Translations under genes and position numbers: made by a program | Shown: positions 8,651 to 17,043 of the stretch, piece by piece | Numbering within the stretch: the stretch's first letter is position 1 | How the letters are laid out: the number at the start of each line of letters is the position of its first letter | Origin: Candidatus Gastranaerophilales bacterium | GTDB taxonomy: Bacteria; Cyanobacteriota; Vampirovibrionia; Gastranaerophilales; Gastranaerophilaceae | Length of the DNA: 64,000 nt | Assembly (NCBI GenBank): GCA_944323155.1 | Contig: CALURL010000003.1 | Location: 62,001-126,000 of the forward strand | Reading direction: 5' to 3' | Notes under the pieces: generated by a model | What the model was told of the DNA's origin: nothing | The model's database searches: none | The model's input: the letters and a program-made list of their open reading frames with translations, nothing else

Positions 8651-9310
8651 CTACATGTAAAACCATAGGATAATCTTTGCATATTTAGCTATAAAAACTG
8701 CAATAAAAGAAAACACAAAATCATAAACAATTTTTATACCGCTTTGTGCAACAATCCATGTTCTTATAAATTCCCATCCTTCATGTTTAAGGCTTGCGAT
8801 AAAGAACATATATAGAATTCCAACAAGATGGATAGTCAAAACGCCAACCAATACAGCCTGAGCAATATTTCTGTTAGTATATCCGCTTTTCAAAATTGAC
8901 CCGGCAAAAAATACCGCAGGAATATAAGCAAGAATATATCCAAAACTATATTCAAAAATATACCTAGGCCCTCCGCCCAACGCAAATACAGGGATTACAA
9001 ATAACCCGAGCAAAATATACAACAAAATACTTGTTATGCCATATTTCCGTCCTAAAAATGCTCCGATAAACATTACAACAGGTATCTGCGGAATAAGTTT
9101 GTAAGTATGAATAAAGTCAGACAATAACAAATTCTCCCCGCTGAAAAATCCAGAAGGAAGAATAAAATGACTAACATTTACCTGCACAAATGTTGAAAGA
9201 ATTAACATAAATGTAGCGCAAAGCATAAGTAGTATGCTTCCAAATGACAATCTAATCCCTTCAATTTGTTTTTTTATAACTCTGACACGAGGTTTTGCGT
9301 CTGCTGTCAT
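8651..9310 (-). CDS. bioY: Biotin transporter substrate-binding subunit, BioY family
   Basis: 219 residues. Integral membrane S-component that binds biotin outside the cytoplasmic membrane and, with an ECF ATPase/T-component module or alone, imports it. Seen: about six hydrophobic helices, the cluster FALGGGPRYIFEYSFGYILAY that matches the BioY G-G-x-x-Y/F-x-x-G-F/Y-x-x-G-Y signature, and a preceding GRKYGITSILLYILLGLFVIPVF. A basic cytosolic N-terminal extension of about 25 residues precedes the first helix. Its start overlaps the stop of rimI by 4 bp (ATGA), so it is co-translated. No ECF ATPase is adjacent. Biotin synthase (bioB) is present at 39.9 kb, so this organism appears both to scavenge biotin and to perform its last biosynthetic step. 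Confidence 0.8.
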   Translation of the reverse strand: MTADAKPRVRVIKKQIEGIRLSFGSILLMLCATFMLILSTFVQVNVSHFILPSGFFSGENLLLSDFIHTYKLIPQIPVVMFIGAFLGRKYGITSILLYILLGLFVIPVFALGGGPRYIFEYSFGYILAYIPAVFFAGSILKSGYTNRNIAQAVLVGVLTIHLVGILYMFFIASLKHEGWEFIRTWIVAQSGIKIVYDFVFSFIAVFIAKYAKIILWFYM

Positions 9311-9840
9311 AAAATTTGTATTTTCCCCTTCAAATCTTCAATATTTTTTTGATACCCTAATTTAAATTTATCGTAAAATATATTTTCTGTCCACATTATT
9401 AAGGCATCTTCATTATTATCCTGATAATATCCTTTTCTTACGCCAAGCGACTTAAAGCCGTATTTTTCATAGAGTTTTATTGCAGGATTATTGCTGACTC
9501 TCACTTCCAGTGTGATATATTTTACTTTTTCATCATAACAATATTGAATTATTGTTTTTAACAAAGCTTCACCTATATGTTTTTTTCTGAATTCAGGAGA
9601 AACTGCAATATTTGTAATATGTGCTTCTTCAAGAATCTGCCAGCAGCCTGCATAACCGAGAATTTTATCATCATCATCGACAGCTGCAAAATAATGTGCC
9701 AGTTCATTTGACAGTTCATTATAAAAAGACTCCTTAGACCAGTGGTGTTCTCCATAGGCTTTTGACTCTATATCCATTATCGCAGCCAAATCTGTTATTG
9801 ACATTTTTCTTATATGTATTGTAAAAATATCATTTTTCAT
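9307..9840 (-). CDS. rimI: GNAT N-acetyltransferase, RimI-like
   Basis: 177 residues. Acetyl-CoA-dependent acetyltransferase; RimI family members acetylate the N-terminal alanine of ribosomal protein S18, whose gene is in this window at 14.4 kb. Seen: the N-terminal strand IRKMSITDLAAIMDIE, HWSKESFYNEL, motif A HITNIAVSPEFRKKHIGEALL with the R/K-x-x-G-x-G/A acetyl-CoA loop, and motif B LEVRVSNNPAIKLYEKYGFKSLGVRKGYY, the RimI hallmark. It is longer than typical RimI (about 150) by a 20-residue tail. Upstream partner of bioY in a two-gene operon with overlapping stop and start. Confidence 0.82.
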   Translation of the reverse strand: MKNDIFTIHIRKMSITDLAAIMDIESKAYGEHHWSKESFYNELSNELAHYFAAVDDDDKILGYAGCWQILEEAHITNIAVSPEFRKKHIGEALLKTIIQYCYDEKVKYITLEVRVSNNPAIKLYEKYGFKSLGVRKGYYQDNNEDALIMWTENIFYDKFKLGYQKNIEDLKGKIQIL

Positions 9841-9895
9841 AAAAAAATTTTATCATACAGAACATTCAATAACAACATTTGTTTTTTACAAATAA

Positions 9896-11218
9896 TTACA
9901 ATAAAATCTGAGTTCCAAGAATAATTCTGTGACTATCTTCTGTATCTTCGTTATCGCAGAAAACATAATTCAAAATAAGCCTCAATGCCTGCCCTTTGAT
10001 AAAATAATTCAAACCTGCAGAATATTCGCGGCGCATGTTATTTGCAACATCTCTATTTGGGTCAAATTGGTCGTAGCGGGCTAAAATATGCAATTTTTGA
10101 GTCAACCTGTATGCTACTGTTGTATAAAAACCAGTTGCTTTATCTGTACTGATATAAGTTCCATTATACCCGTCAGCTATTGCATATTCAAAATTTGTCA
10201 TGAATTTTTTATATCTGTAACTTGCATAAGCACCGCCAACTGTATAATTTGTATCATTATGACCGGCATTTAGACCGCCGCCAAGTACAAGAGTTCCATA
10301 TCTGCCATCTGTTTTACCTAACGGTTTAAAATTCACCCAGCCCGTAAATTCTGCTCCGGGAAAAAACTCTTTGAAAAATCTGTCAGAACTATTTAGTGCC
10401 AAACTGTAATCAACTAAATCATAATCTCCAACTATACGTAAGCCAAGAGCCCTCGTGTTACCAAATGTTCTTGATATTTGAGAACGCATTGCAAACGGAA
10501 CTACATAGGACCCCATACCGCCTTCAAAGCCGACCTGATTTCTGGAATTACCAACTATTATTTTGTGGTGCGGAATTCGCGTATTCATGATATAAGCATC
10601 GGTGACTAAACCTTGCAGATATGTTCTGTTTTCACCCGGGCGGAAATTAAACTGCAATTTAAAATCAGTATTCTTATCCTTGAAATCTCCGACAACACCG
10701 GCTTCCATAAAACCAAAACCATAATCAGTGTCATAATCAGCCCCTGTAAAATCAAATCCCATATTCCCCTGATAAGCTCCGTAAAATTGAACTTTATCAA
10801 TAGGCCCTTTTTTATATTTAAAAGTCAATTCGTCCTGAAGTAAAAATGACGGAATTGATGTTCTTTCAAGTTTTTTATGATAAATTCTGCCAAATAAAGA
10901 TTCCTTCTCAATCTTAAACGGATGATCATATGAAGTATCATGATCAATCAAATTATCAAATATTGAGAATTCGGTATCAACATTATCACGGGTAAAATCT
11001 TTTTGAACCCAGTCAGTATTTTGCGCATCGTCTTTAAACAGCCTTTTAAACTTGTTCTCATGATTAGCAGACGCCTTATCGGAGGAACTATCCTTTGAAA
11101 CATCAAGATGAATAATTTCTTGTTTCTCAGGCTTTTGAATATCCTGCGGCTTTGGTTTTCCAAAGGCATAAACAGGCGGGGCAAGCATTATAGCAATAAT
11201 TATTACAGCTATTCTCAT
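9896..11218 (-). CDS. Outer-membrane beta-barrel protein (porin-like)
   Basis: 440 residues from ATG 11218; a GTG at 11230 would add four. A signal peptide (MRIAVIIIAIMLAPPVYA) is followed by a charged linker of about 90 residues, then about 300 residues of alternating hydrophobic strands rich in Tyr/Phe/Gly (for example VQFYGAYQGNMGFDF, DFKLQFNFRPGENRTY, GTLVLGGGLNAGH, LRLILNYVFCDNEDTED) ending in a terminal strand RIILGTQILL. This is the shape of a 14- to 18-strand porin of the phosphate-selective porin O/P kind, allowing passive uptake across the outer membrane. The specific substrate cannot be read. No good ribosome-binding site precedes either start. Its presence argues for a diderm cell. 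Confidence 0.75.
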   Translation of the reverse strand: MRIAVIIIAIMLAPPVYAFGKPKPQDIQKPEKQEIIHLDVSKDSSSDKASANHENKFKRLFKDDAQNTDWVQKDFTRDNVDTEFSIFDNLIDHDTSYDHPFKIEKESLFGRIYHKKLERTSIPSFLLQDELTFKYKKGPIDKVQFYGAYQGNMGFDFTGADYDTDYGFGFMEAGVVGDFKDKNTDFKLQFNFRPGENRTYLQGLVTDAYIMNTRIPHHKIIVGNSRNQVGFEGGMGSYVVPFAMRSQISRTFGNTRALGLRIVGDYDLVDYSLALNSSDRFFKEFFPGAEFTGWVNFKPLGKTDGRYGTLVLGGGLNAGHNDTNYTVGGAYASYRYKKFMTNFEYAIADGYNGTYISTDKATGFYTTVAYRLTQKLHILARYDQFDPNRDVANNMRREYSAGLNYFIKGQALRLILNYVFCDNEDTEDSHRIILGTQILL

Positions 11219-11291
11219 AAAATAATTCACAAATATTAATATATCATAAAAGTTTTGTTATTTATCTTTTTTTTAGTGTATATTAATTATT

Positions 11292-12719
11292 ATGACAGAT
11301 GTAATAAAAAAAGAAAACAAATCAACAAAAGTTAAAGCCCCAATTGTTGAAGCCCTAAAAAAAGCATATGAAAACCCCACTTATCAGTTTCATATCCCCG
11401 GGCATACAAAAGGAAACGGTTCTTTACCTGAATTTAGAAAATTAATCGGAAAAAAAGCACTTAGCCTTGATACCACTGATGAATTTGATAATTTAGGCAC
11501 ACTTCATCCTGCAACAGGACCTATAAAAGAAGCACAAGAATTGGCTGCAAAAGCATTCGGTGCTAAAAAAACTTTCTTTTTGCTAAACGGATCAACTATA
11601 GGTAACCTTGCGTTTGCAATGGGTTTAACTAAAAAAGGGCAAAAAATTATTATAAATAGAAACTGTCACAGATCTGCACTTGCAGGTATGATAATTTCCG
11701 GCGCCGACCCTGTTTGGGTTGTTCCTAACCGTCTTGAAGACTGGGGTATTTGGGGTAATATTTCTCCGGAAAGTATCGAAGAAGCTTTGAAAAATAACGA
11801 TAATGTCGGTATGGTCTGGATTACAAACCCTACATATGAAGGTGTTATATCTGATATTAAATCCATAGCGCTTATCTGTAAAAAACATAATGTGCCATTA
11901 ATCGTTGATGAAGCTCACGCTTCATTATGGAATTTTAACGACCATTTGCCGGAATCAGCGTTAAAACTAGGAGCTGATGCGGTTTTACATTCTCTGCATA
12001 AAACAGGCGGCAGTATGAGCCAGAGTTCTATGCTGCATGTGGCAGAAAATTCTAAAATTGATGTGGCAGCCCTTGAAAAAGCCTTGAAACTTTTACATAC
12101 AACAAGCCCGTCAATGCTTTTACTTGCAAGCCTTGATGCTGCAAGAGCAAATCTTGAAAGCCAACGCGGCAAAAAACAACTTGAACGTGCTGTTTTAAAT
12201 GCTAAATATTTAAGACGTGAAATTGATAAATTGGAACATATTCATCATTTACAGCCTGATTTTGGATACAAAACCGACGTTACAAAAGTGTTTATAAAAG
12301 CTGACGGATTATCAGGAAAACGTCTGGAATCAATTTTGGAAATTGATTTTAATATAGAAGTAGAAAGCGCCTCAGATGAAGGTTTATTGCTTCTGTCAAA
12401 TATGGGCAATACAAGAGCTGATATGCAATATTTGATAAAATGCTTACAAAAAATAGATAAATCACATTATTCAGATATTTGCTATCTGGAAAATAAAAAG
12501 CATATGCCAATGCTTTCACCGATTATTAAAATGAGTCTTCGTGATGCATATTATTCAGAAAAGGAAACTCTTGCAAAAGACAAATGCATTGGTAGAATAT
12601 CCGGAGAAGTTATTGCAGAATGCCCGCCAGGAATTGCAGTATTATTGCCGGGAGAACTGATTACTGAAGCGCATATGCCTTATCTTGTTGATTACGACTT
12701 TATTGAAGTAATAAAGTAA
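11292..12719 (+). CDS. PLP-dependent Orn/Lys/Arg decarboxylase family protein
   Basis: 475 residues, fold-type I PLP enzyme of the compact (about 480-residue) arginine/lysine decarboxylase subgroup seen in Gram-positives and cyanobacteria. Seen: the amino-terminal FHIPGHTKGNG typical of the group, LDTTDEFDNLG, the cofactor Asp in LIVDEAHAS, and the Schiff-base lysine in LHSLHKTGGSMSQ. Likely converts arginine to agmatine or lysine to cadaverine, feeding polyamine synthesis. Substrate choice cannot be made from sequence alone. Starts with ATG at 11292 and is divergent from the outer-membrane barrel gene. The C-terminal domain (ISGEVIAECPPGIAVLLPGE) is complete. Confidence 0.85.
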   Translation: MTDVIKKENKSTKVKAPIVEALKKAYENPTYQFHIPGHTKGNGSLPEFRKLIGKKALSLDTTDEFDNLGTLHPATGPIKEAQELAAKAFGAKKTFFLLNGSTIGNLAFAMGLTKKGQKIIINRNCHRSALAGMIISGADPVWVVPNRLEDWGIWGNISPESIEEALKNNDNVGMVWITNPTYEGVISDIKSIALICKKHNVPLIVDEAHASLWNFNDHLPESALKLGADAVLHSLHKTGGSMSQSSMLHVAENSKIDVAALEKALKLLHTTSPSMLLLASLDAARANLESQRGKKQLERAVLNAKYLRREIDKLEHIHHLQPDFGYKTDVTKVFIKADGLSGKRLESILEIDFNIEVESASDEGLLLLSNMGNTRADMQYLIKCLQKIDKSHYSDICYLENKKHMPMLSPIIKMSLRDAYYSEKETLAKDKCIGRISGEVIAECPPGIAVLLPGELITEAHMPYLVDYDFIEVIK

Positions 12720-12789
12720 GTTTTTTACATTATATAAATGATTACATAAACCTCTTTGCAGTATAAAATGTTAACGGAGGTTATGAATT

Positions 12790-13113
12790 ATGATTATCAC
12801 AAATATTGAGACAGTTCCAGGAATGAATATTGTTGCCCAATATGGTCTTGTGACAGGAAGTACAGTTAGGGCTAAAAACGCAATTAAAGATTTTGGCGCC
12901 GGTTTAAAAAATATGATAGGCGGAGAGTTAAAAAGCTATACCGAACTTCTATCTGACGCAAGAGAAGAAGCACTAACAAGAATGAAAGCCCAGGCTCAGA
13001 AATTAGGTGCAAATGCTATAGTAAACGTAAGGTTTGCAACTTCTTCAATCACAGTCGGAGCCGCTGAAGTTTATATCTATGGCACAGCAGTGAAAGTTCA
13101 ACCAAAAGGATAA
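12790..13113 (+). CDS. YbjQ/UPF0145 family protein
   Basis: 107 residues, the full length of the YbjQ (UPF0145) family, small pentameric proteins sometimes described as heavy-metal-binding. Seen: N-terminal IITNIETVPGMNIVAQYGLVTGS, central GLKNMIGGELKSYTELLSDAREEALTRM and LGANAIVNVRF, ending in YIYGTAVKV. Ribosome-binding site GGAGGTTATGAATT precedes the ATG. First of a three-gene run (two YbjQ paralogues and an M48 peptidase) with 6-bp and overlapping junctions. Function not established. Confidence 0.85.
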   Translation: MIITNIETVPGMNIVAQYGLVTGSTVRAKNAIKDFGAGLKNMIGGELKSYTELLSDAREEALTRMKAQAQKLGANAIVNVRFATSSITVGAAEVYIYGTAVKVQPKG

Positions 13114-13119
13114 AGTTAC

Positions 13120-13569
13120 ATGAGTGATTTATTACTACTACTTATTATACTAGGTATAACTTTTTTCACAGGCTCTTTTATTGAGAAAAAACATTTTGAA
13201 GATATTAAAAAACGAGAAATCGCATTAATTAGAAAACCAATAATAAATTTCGGTTCAACCACATGGGATACAAATAGAAAAATAACCAAAGCAGAGCTTG
13301 TTACGGGTGAAGTTGTAATAAGCGGTGATTATTTCAAAAATTTTGTTGCGTCTTTAAAAAATCTGTTCGGCGGCAGACTTACAACTTTTGAATCTATTCT
13401 AGACCGTGGGAGAAGAGAAGCAATCTTGAGAATGCGTGAAAAAGCAAGAGGCGCAAACTTCATAATTAATACCCGTATTGAAGCAATTATGATTAATGAT
13501 ACTTACTCTAAAGAATCGGTGCCTCAATGTGCAATAATCGCTTACGGAACAGCAATAACTTATGAATAA
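13120..13569 (+). CDS. Membrane-anchored YbjQ/UPF0145 paralogue
   Basis: 149 residues. An N-terminal hydrophobic helix (LLLLLIILGITFFTGSF) is followed by a YbjQ-like domain recognisable from FVASLKNLFGGRLTTFESILDRGRREAILRM and ANFIINTRIEA ... IIAYGTAITYE. It therefore looks like a tethered version of its upstream neighbour, probably displayed on the cytosolic face. Starts 6 bp after the first YbjQ gene (GGATAAAGTTAC upstream) and overlaps the following peptidase gene by 8 bp, which implies co-translation and possibly a joint membrane complex. Confidence 0.75.
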   Translation: MSDLLLLLIILGITFFTGSFIEKKHFEDIKKREIALIRKPIINFGSTTWDTNRKITKAELVTGEVVISGDYFKNFVASLKNLFGGRLTTFESILDRGRREAILRMREKARGANFIINTRIEAIMINDTYSKESVPQCAIIAYGTAITYE

Positions 13570-14347
13570 TGAACTTGAAAAAAGGTATCTGAGCGTCATT
13601 GAAGACAACGTTAATGTCGGCAAGTCAAATGTCGGTGTAGAATTTCTAATCCTTATCGGCGGTATAGTAGCAATTTGTCTTATGATTTATATGTTTGCAG
13701 ATAGCATTGCAAGCTTTTGTATTGACAGAATGTCGGATAAGACACAAATTCAAATTGAAAAAAGTTTTTCTATAGGCACGGAACTTCCAACAATTGATAA
13801 AAGCAAAAATATTGAAAATCTGGAAAAAGTAAAAAAACAAATTATCAGTATGGACAAAAAATTGCAAGGGAAATCATCCTTTCCAATTTATGAAGTCAAA
13901 GACAAAAATATTAATGCCTTTATTTTACCAAACGGAAGCATATATTTTACAAAAGGCCTTGCTGATAAAGTTCAGGATGAAGAAGTTCTCGCATTTGTAC
14001 TTGCACATGAACTCGGACATTACGCGCACAGAGATCATTTGAAAAGTATAAGCAGAGAAATTATTGCCTCTACTATAATAGGCATATTATCTTCACAGCA
14101 GACAAATGTTGATTTGACTATAAATAGTATTTCAGACTTGAGCGGCCTAAAATATTCAAGAAAACAAGAAAAAGAAGCTGATAAATATGCAGCAAAAACA
14201 GTTTACAAATTATATGGCAGGACAACCGGCGCAGTAGAATTTTTCAAATTACTTGAAAAAGAAGAAAATTCACCGGTATTTATGCAATATTTTTCAACAC
14301 ACCCTGCAACAAAAGACAGAATTAAGTTCATTAAAACAGTTAAATAA
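13562..14347 (+). CDS. M48 family membrane zinc metallopeptidase
   Basis: 261 residues. A membrane helix (about 27-47) precedes an M48-type catalytic domain with the zinc motif HELGH at residues 149-153 (FVLAHELGHYAHRDH) and the downstream third-ligand/Asp block SRKQEKEAD (about 199-207). AFILPNGSIYFTKGL is the typical M48 strand before the active helix, and HPATKDRI the conserved end. Likely degrades or trims proteins on the cytoplasmic or periplasmic side of the membrane (HtpX/Oma1/BepA relatives). Its start lies within the last codons of the anchored YbjQ gene. Confidence 0.86.
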   Translation: MNNELEKRYLSVIEDNVNVGKSNVGVEFLILIGGIVAICLMIYMFADSIASFCIDRMSDKTQIQIEKSFSIGTELPTIDKSKNIENLEKVKKQIISMDKKLQGKSSFPIYEVKDKNINAFILPNGSIYFTKGLADKVQDEEVLAFVLAHELGHYAHRDHLKSISREIIASTIIGILSSQQTNVDLTINSISDLSGLKYSRKQEKEADKYAAKTVYKLYGRTTGAVEFFKLLEKEENSPVFMQYFSTHPATKDRIKFIKTVK

Positions 14348-14350
14348 AAT

Positions 14351-14384
14351 AAAAAGACTCGATTAATAAAAATCGAGTCTTTTT
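14351..14384 (+). terminator. Rho-independent terminator after the YbjQ-M48 operon
   Basis: AAAAAGACTCGATT pairs with AATCGAGTCTTTTT over 14 bp; symmetrical, so it may also stop the converging rpsR transcript. Confidence 0.9.
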
Positions 14385-14402
14385 CCAATACAGATTGACA
14401 AA

Positions 14403-14636
14403 TTAGTCAAAAACGTAATTGATAATAGCAGCTTCTCTAGCGCGTTTAATAGCTTTTGCAACCATTCTCTGATGTTTAGCGCAGTTACCTGTAATTCTGC
14501 GAGGAATAATTTTTCCTGCTTCAGTAAGGTATCTTTTCAATTTAGCAGCATCTTTGAAATCGATTGCTTCTACCTTGTCAGCGCAAAGACTGCAATTTTT
14601 ACGTTTTTTCTTTTCGTCATTGTTTTGTCTTGCCAT
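14403..14636 (-). CDS. rpsR: 30S ribosomal protein S18
   Basis: 77 residues, standard length. The [17 protein letters not shown] start, the [18 protein letters not shown] core and [18 protein letters not shown] are diagnostic of S18, which binds with S6 to the platform of the small subunit. The Cys pair C-x-x-C indicates the zinc-type version. Last gene of the rpsF-ssb-rpsR operon, but separated from ssb by a 210-bp gap holding a 63-bp tandem repeat, unusually long for this operon. Confidence 0.96.
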   Translation of the reverse strand: MARQNNDEKKKRKNCSLCADKVEAIDFKDAAKLKRYLTEAGKIIPRRITGNCAKHQRMVAKAIKRAREAAIINYVFD

Positions 14637-14685
14637 TTTTCAGTTAGCCTTTCTAGCCATTTTTATTTACTACATTAATTATATA

Positions 14686-14848
14686 CACCTGCTTGGTGAG
14701 TGGAACTACTACGTTCCTCTTTAGTTTAGACTGTACAAGTTTTTCCAGCACCTGAGTGGCGGATGGAACGGCTACGTTCCTCTTTAGTTTAGACTGTATA
14801 AGTTTTTCCAACACCTGAGTGGCGGATGGAACGGCTACGTTCCCTTTA
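14686..14848. repeat. 63-bp tandem repeat (2.6 copies) inside the rpsF-ssb-rpsR operon
   Basis: Copies begin at 14686, 14749 and 14812, exactly 63 bp apart; the third breaks off after about 37 bp at the 3' end of ssb. Copies 2 and 3 are almost identical, copy 1 diverges at its beginning. Each contains an inverted repeat GGAACGGCTACGTTCC (6-bp arms, 4-bp loop; imperfect in copy 1), so the transcript between ssb and rpsR carries two or three regularly spaced hairpins. Confidence 0.9.
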
Positions 14849-15244
14849 GAATGGAATTTCGTCCTCGTTAATTAAATCATTTGAAAGATCATCTGATTCA
14901 AATTTAACAATTTCTTCCGTTCCGTAATTAGAATTTGAAGCAGCAGCTCCTTCTCCTAATTTTTCAATTGTATTAGCGTCGATTTCGTAAATTCTTTTTT
15001 CAGAACCGTCATCCATCTTAACAGTATTTGTTTGAAGTCTTCCTTCAACAAGAACTCTTTCACCTTTTGAGATTGACGAAACAATTTCATCAAGGCTGTT
15101 TCTTTTAGATATAACTCTGATAAGAATTTCTTCTCTGTCGCCAATATTAAGAACAAAAGCAGAAACCGCAACATTGTTTTGAGTAAAACGTTTTTCCGGT
15201 GCTCTGTATACTGTTCCTGTAACAACTGATTTAGCTATTGACAT
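14846..15244 (-). CDS. ssb: Single-stranded DNA-binding protein
   Basis: 132 residues: an OB-fold (about residues 1-100: SVVTGTVYRAPEKRFTQNNVAVSAFVL, ERVLVEGRLQT) and a short disordered tail ending in the acidic protein-interaction tip DEIPF. Binds and protects ssDNA and recruits repair and replication partners. The OB part is slightly diverged from the E. coli pattern but the operon position between S6 and S18 is canonical. The third repeat copy abuts its stop codon. Confidence 0.93.
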   Translation of the reverse strand: MSIAKSVVTGTVYRAPEKRFTQNNVAVSAFVLNIGDREEILIRVISKRNSLDEIVSSISKGERVLVEGRLQTNTVKMDDGSEKRIYEIDANTIEKLGEGAAASNSNYGTEEIVKFESDDLSNDLINEDEIPF

Positions 15245-15265
15245 ATTCTATCTTCTTTCCGCTAA

Positions 15266-15565
15266 TTAAACATTAGCTGTTTTTGCAGCTTCCATAAACA
15301 TCATTCTTAAGATATTATCATTTAATCTTAATTGTCTGTTGAATTCTGCAACTTTATCGGCAGGAATACTTAAAACAGAATTAACCAAAAATCCATCTCT
15401 GAAATTTTGGATTTCATAAGCTAATTTTTTTCTTCCAATTTTGTCAGTAGATTCAACTTTACCACCGAAAGCGGTAACATCAGAATTGATTTTTTCAACC
15501 AATTTATCTACTTCTTCTGCATCTAAATTTGGTTTAAATACAGTTAATAATTCATAAGTTTTCAT
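15266..15565 (-). CDS. rpsF: 30S ribosomal protein S6
   Basis: 99 residues, ferredoxin-like fold; KTYELLTVFKPNLDAEEVD at the start, GGKVESTDKIGRKKLAYEIQNFRDGFLV in the middle and LNDNILRMMF at the end are typical of S6, the partner of S18 on the 30S platform. First gene of the operon, preceded by AAGGAGAAAT. Confidence 0.95.
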   Translation of the reverse strand: MKTYELLTVFKPNLDAEEVDKLVEKINSDVTAFGGKVESTDKIGRKKLAYEIQNFRDGFLVNSVLSIPADKVAEFNRQLRLNDNILRMMFMEAAKTANV

Positions 15566-15626
15566 ATTACATTTCTCCTTTTTATATTTTGGCTATGTTT
15601 CGATAATATCATGAAAACAGAGATAT

Positions 15627-16469
15627 TTACAATACATACTCTCCAAAAAAGCTGTAATTTGCAGAACCAATTAAGAAAATATCTTTATCCAGATTTTCCT
15701 TATTTCCTTGCCATTCAACGAATACAGGCCCTCCAAGAAGATTAACTTTAACTTTTTGTTCTGTTAAGTTATTTAAAACACAAGCAACAACACTTGCACA
15801 GGCACCAGTTCCGCAGGCAAGTGTAATCCCACAGCCGCGTTCATATACACGCATATCAATTTCATGTTTTGATATAACTTTTACAAATTCTGTATTAGTT
15901 TTTTCCGGAAAAAATTCGTGTTTTTCGACATAAGGCCCGAATTTCTCTGCCAATTCCATGGGATTGTCCTCTGTAAAAATTACGCAATGGGGATTACCCA
16001 TAGAAACAGGAAAAATTTTAAAAGTTCTATCAAGTACAGTAATTTCTTTTTTATCTCCCCAGAAAGGGATTTTCTTTTCTTCCAAAATAGGAGTTCCCAT
16101 ATTAACCTTAATCAAATTTTCATCAATAATTTGAGGTTTTATAATACCTGCAAGTGTTTGAACACTAAATTCTTTTTTATCGATTATTTTTTTATCAAAA
16201 ACATATTTAGCAAAGCATCTCATTCCGTTTCCGCACATCTGTGCAGTAGTTCCGTCAGAGTTGTAAAAATACCAGCCTAAATCGGCATTATCAGAATCAG
16301 GATTTAAAAGTGGTATTATTAACCCGTCTGCACCTATACCAAAATGTCTGTCACAAATTTTTTTTGCTAAATCAGACATTTTCATCCCGGTCTTTTCATA
16401 TTCTTCATAATCCATTATTACAAAATCATTACCGCAGCCTTGCATTTTTGTGAATTTAATTTTTTTCAT
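15627..16469 (-). CDS. dapF: Diaminopimelate epimerase
   Basis: 280 residues. Interconverts LL- and meso-diaminopimelate, the last-but-one step toward lysine and the source of the peptidoglycan cross-linking residue. Seen: MQGCGNDFVIMDY, the first catalytic Cys in TAQMCGNGMRCFAKY, the second in TLACGTGACASVVA, and GNPHCVIF. Both Cys of the pair are present. The ATG at 16469 (AAGGAAC upstream) gives the family's normal MKKIKFTKMQG beginning; a TTG seven codons earlier lacks support. It points to a DAP-type, Gram-negative wall. Confidence 0.95.
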   Translation of the reverse strand: MKKIKFTKMQGCGNDFVIMDYEEYEKTGMKMSDLAKKICDRHFGIGADGLIIPLLNPDSDNADLGWYFYNSDGTTAQMCGNGMRCFAKYVFDKKIIDKKEFSVQTLAGIIKPQIIDENLIKVNMGTPILEEKKIPFWGDKKEITVLDRTFKIFPVSMGNPHCVIFTEDNPMELAEKFGPYVEKHEFFPEKTNTEFVKVISKHEIDMRVYERGCGITLACGTGACASVVACVLNNLTEQKVKVNLLGGPVFVEWQGNKENLDKDIFLIGSANYSFFGEYVL

Positions 16470-16574
16470 AATCAAGTTCCTTATTAACAAAATTTAAGAA
16501 CATTTTAGCACAAAAAGGCAATTTTTTCAGAGAAAAATACTTTATATATATGTAGGTTAGTAAAAAGGTTAGTT

Positions 16575-17042
16575 ATGAATTATCCATATTCAAATAATGC
16601 CGTCATGTATCAACGGCAGGTTAGAAGGCGGCCGCCAGAGGCTTTGCACATGAACCCTATTTATTCTCGCCCGCCGCTTGAAAAAATAGAAATTGCACCT
16701 GAATTTATGAGCAGTGTTGGGGCAGAAGTTTTCAAAAATCAGGCACTTGCAAATATGCTTACGAAAAACCCGCTTCGATATGGGATGACAATTAGCGATT
16801 ACGGGGCTTCTCTTATGCGAATGGGGAAAGTTCCTGAAAAAGATTTCTTTGTCATGGATAATGCACTGACAGAAATTAATAAAAACGGACAAAGAATGAA
16901 AGAAACTATTTTCTATTCGGGAAAAGAAAATTCTCCACCGATTATTGAATGTAATTATTATAATTCCTTAACACAAGACAAATATAAAACAATACGATAT
17001 ACATCAGACGGAATTCAGACAAAAAGATTTGAGATAACCTGA
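16575..17042 (+). CDS. Hypothetical protein, 155 aa
   Basis: Not recognised. Soluble, no signal peptide or membrane segment; the first 40 residues are Pro/Arg/Tyr-rich and probably disordered (RQVRRRPPEALHMNP), the rest mixed. AAAAAGG precedes the ATG. Its stop is 2 bp from the stop of the HTH-repeat gene on the other strand. Coding quality (low-GC codon use, long frame) supports a real gene. Confidence 0.6.
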   Translation: MNYPYSNNAVMYQRQVRRRPPEALHMNPIYSRPPLEKIEIAPEFMSSVGAEVFKNQALANMLTKNPLRYGMTISDYGASLMRMGKVPEKDFFVMDNALTEINKNGQRMKETIFYSGKENSPPIIECNYYNSLTQDKYKTIRYTSDGIQTKRFEIT

Positions 17043-17043
17043 T

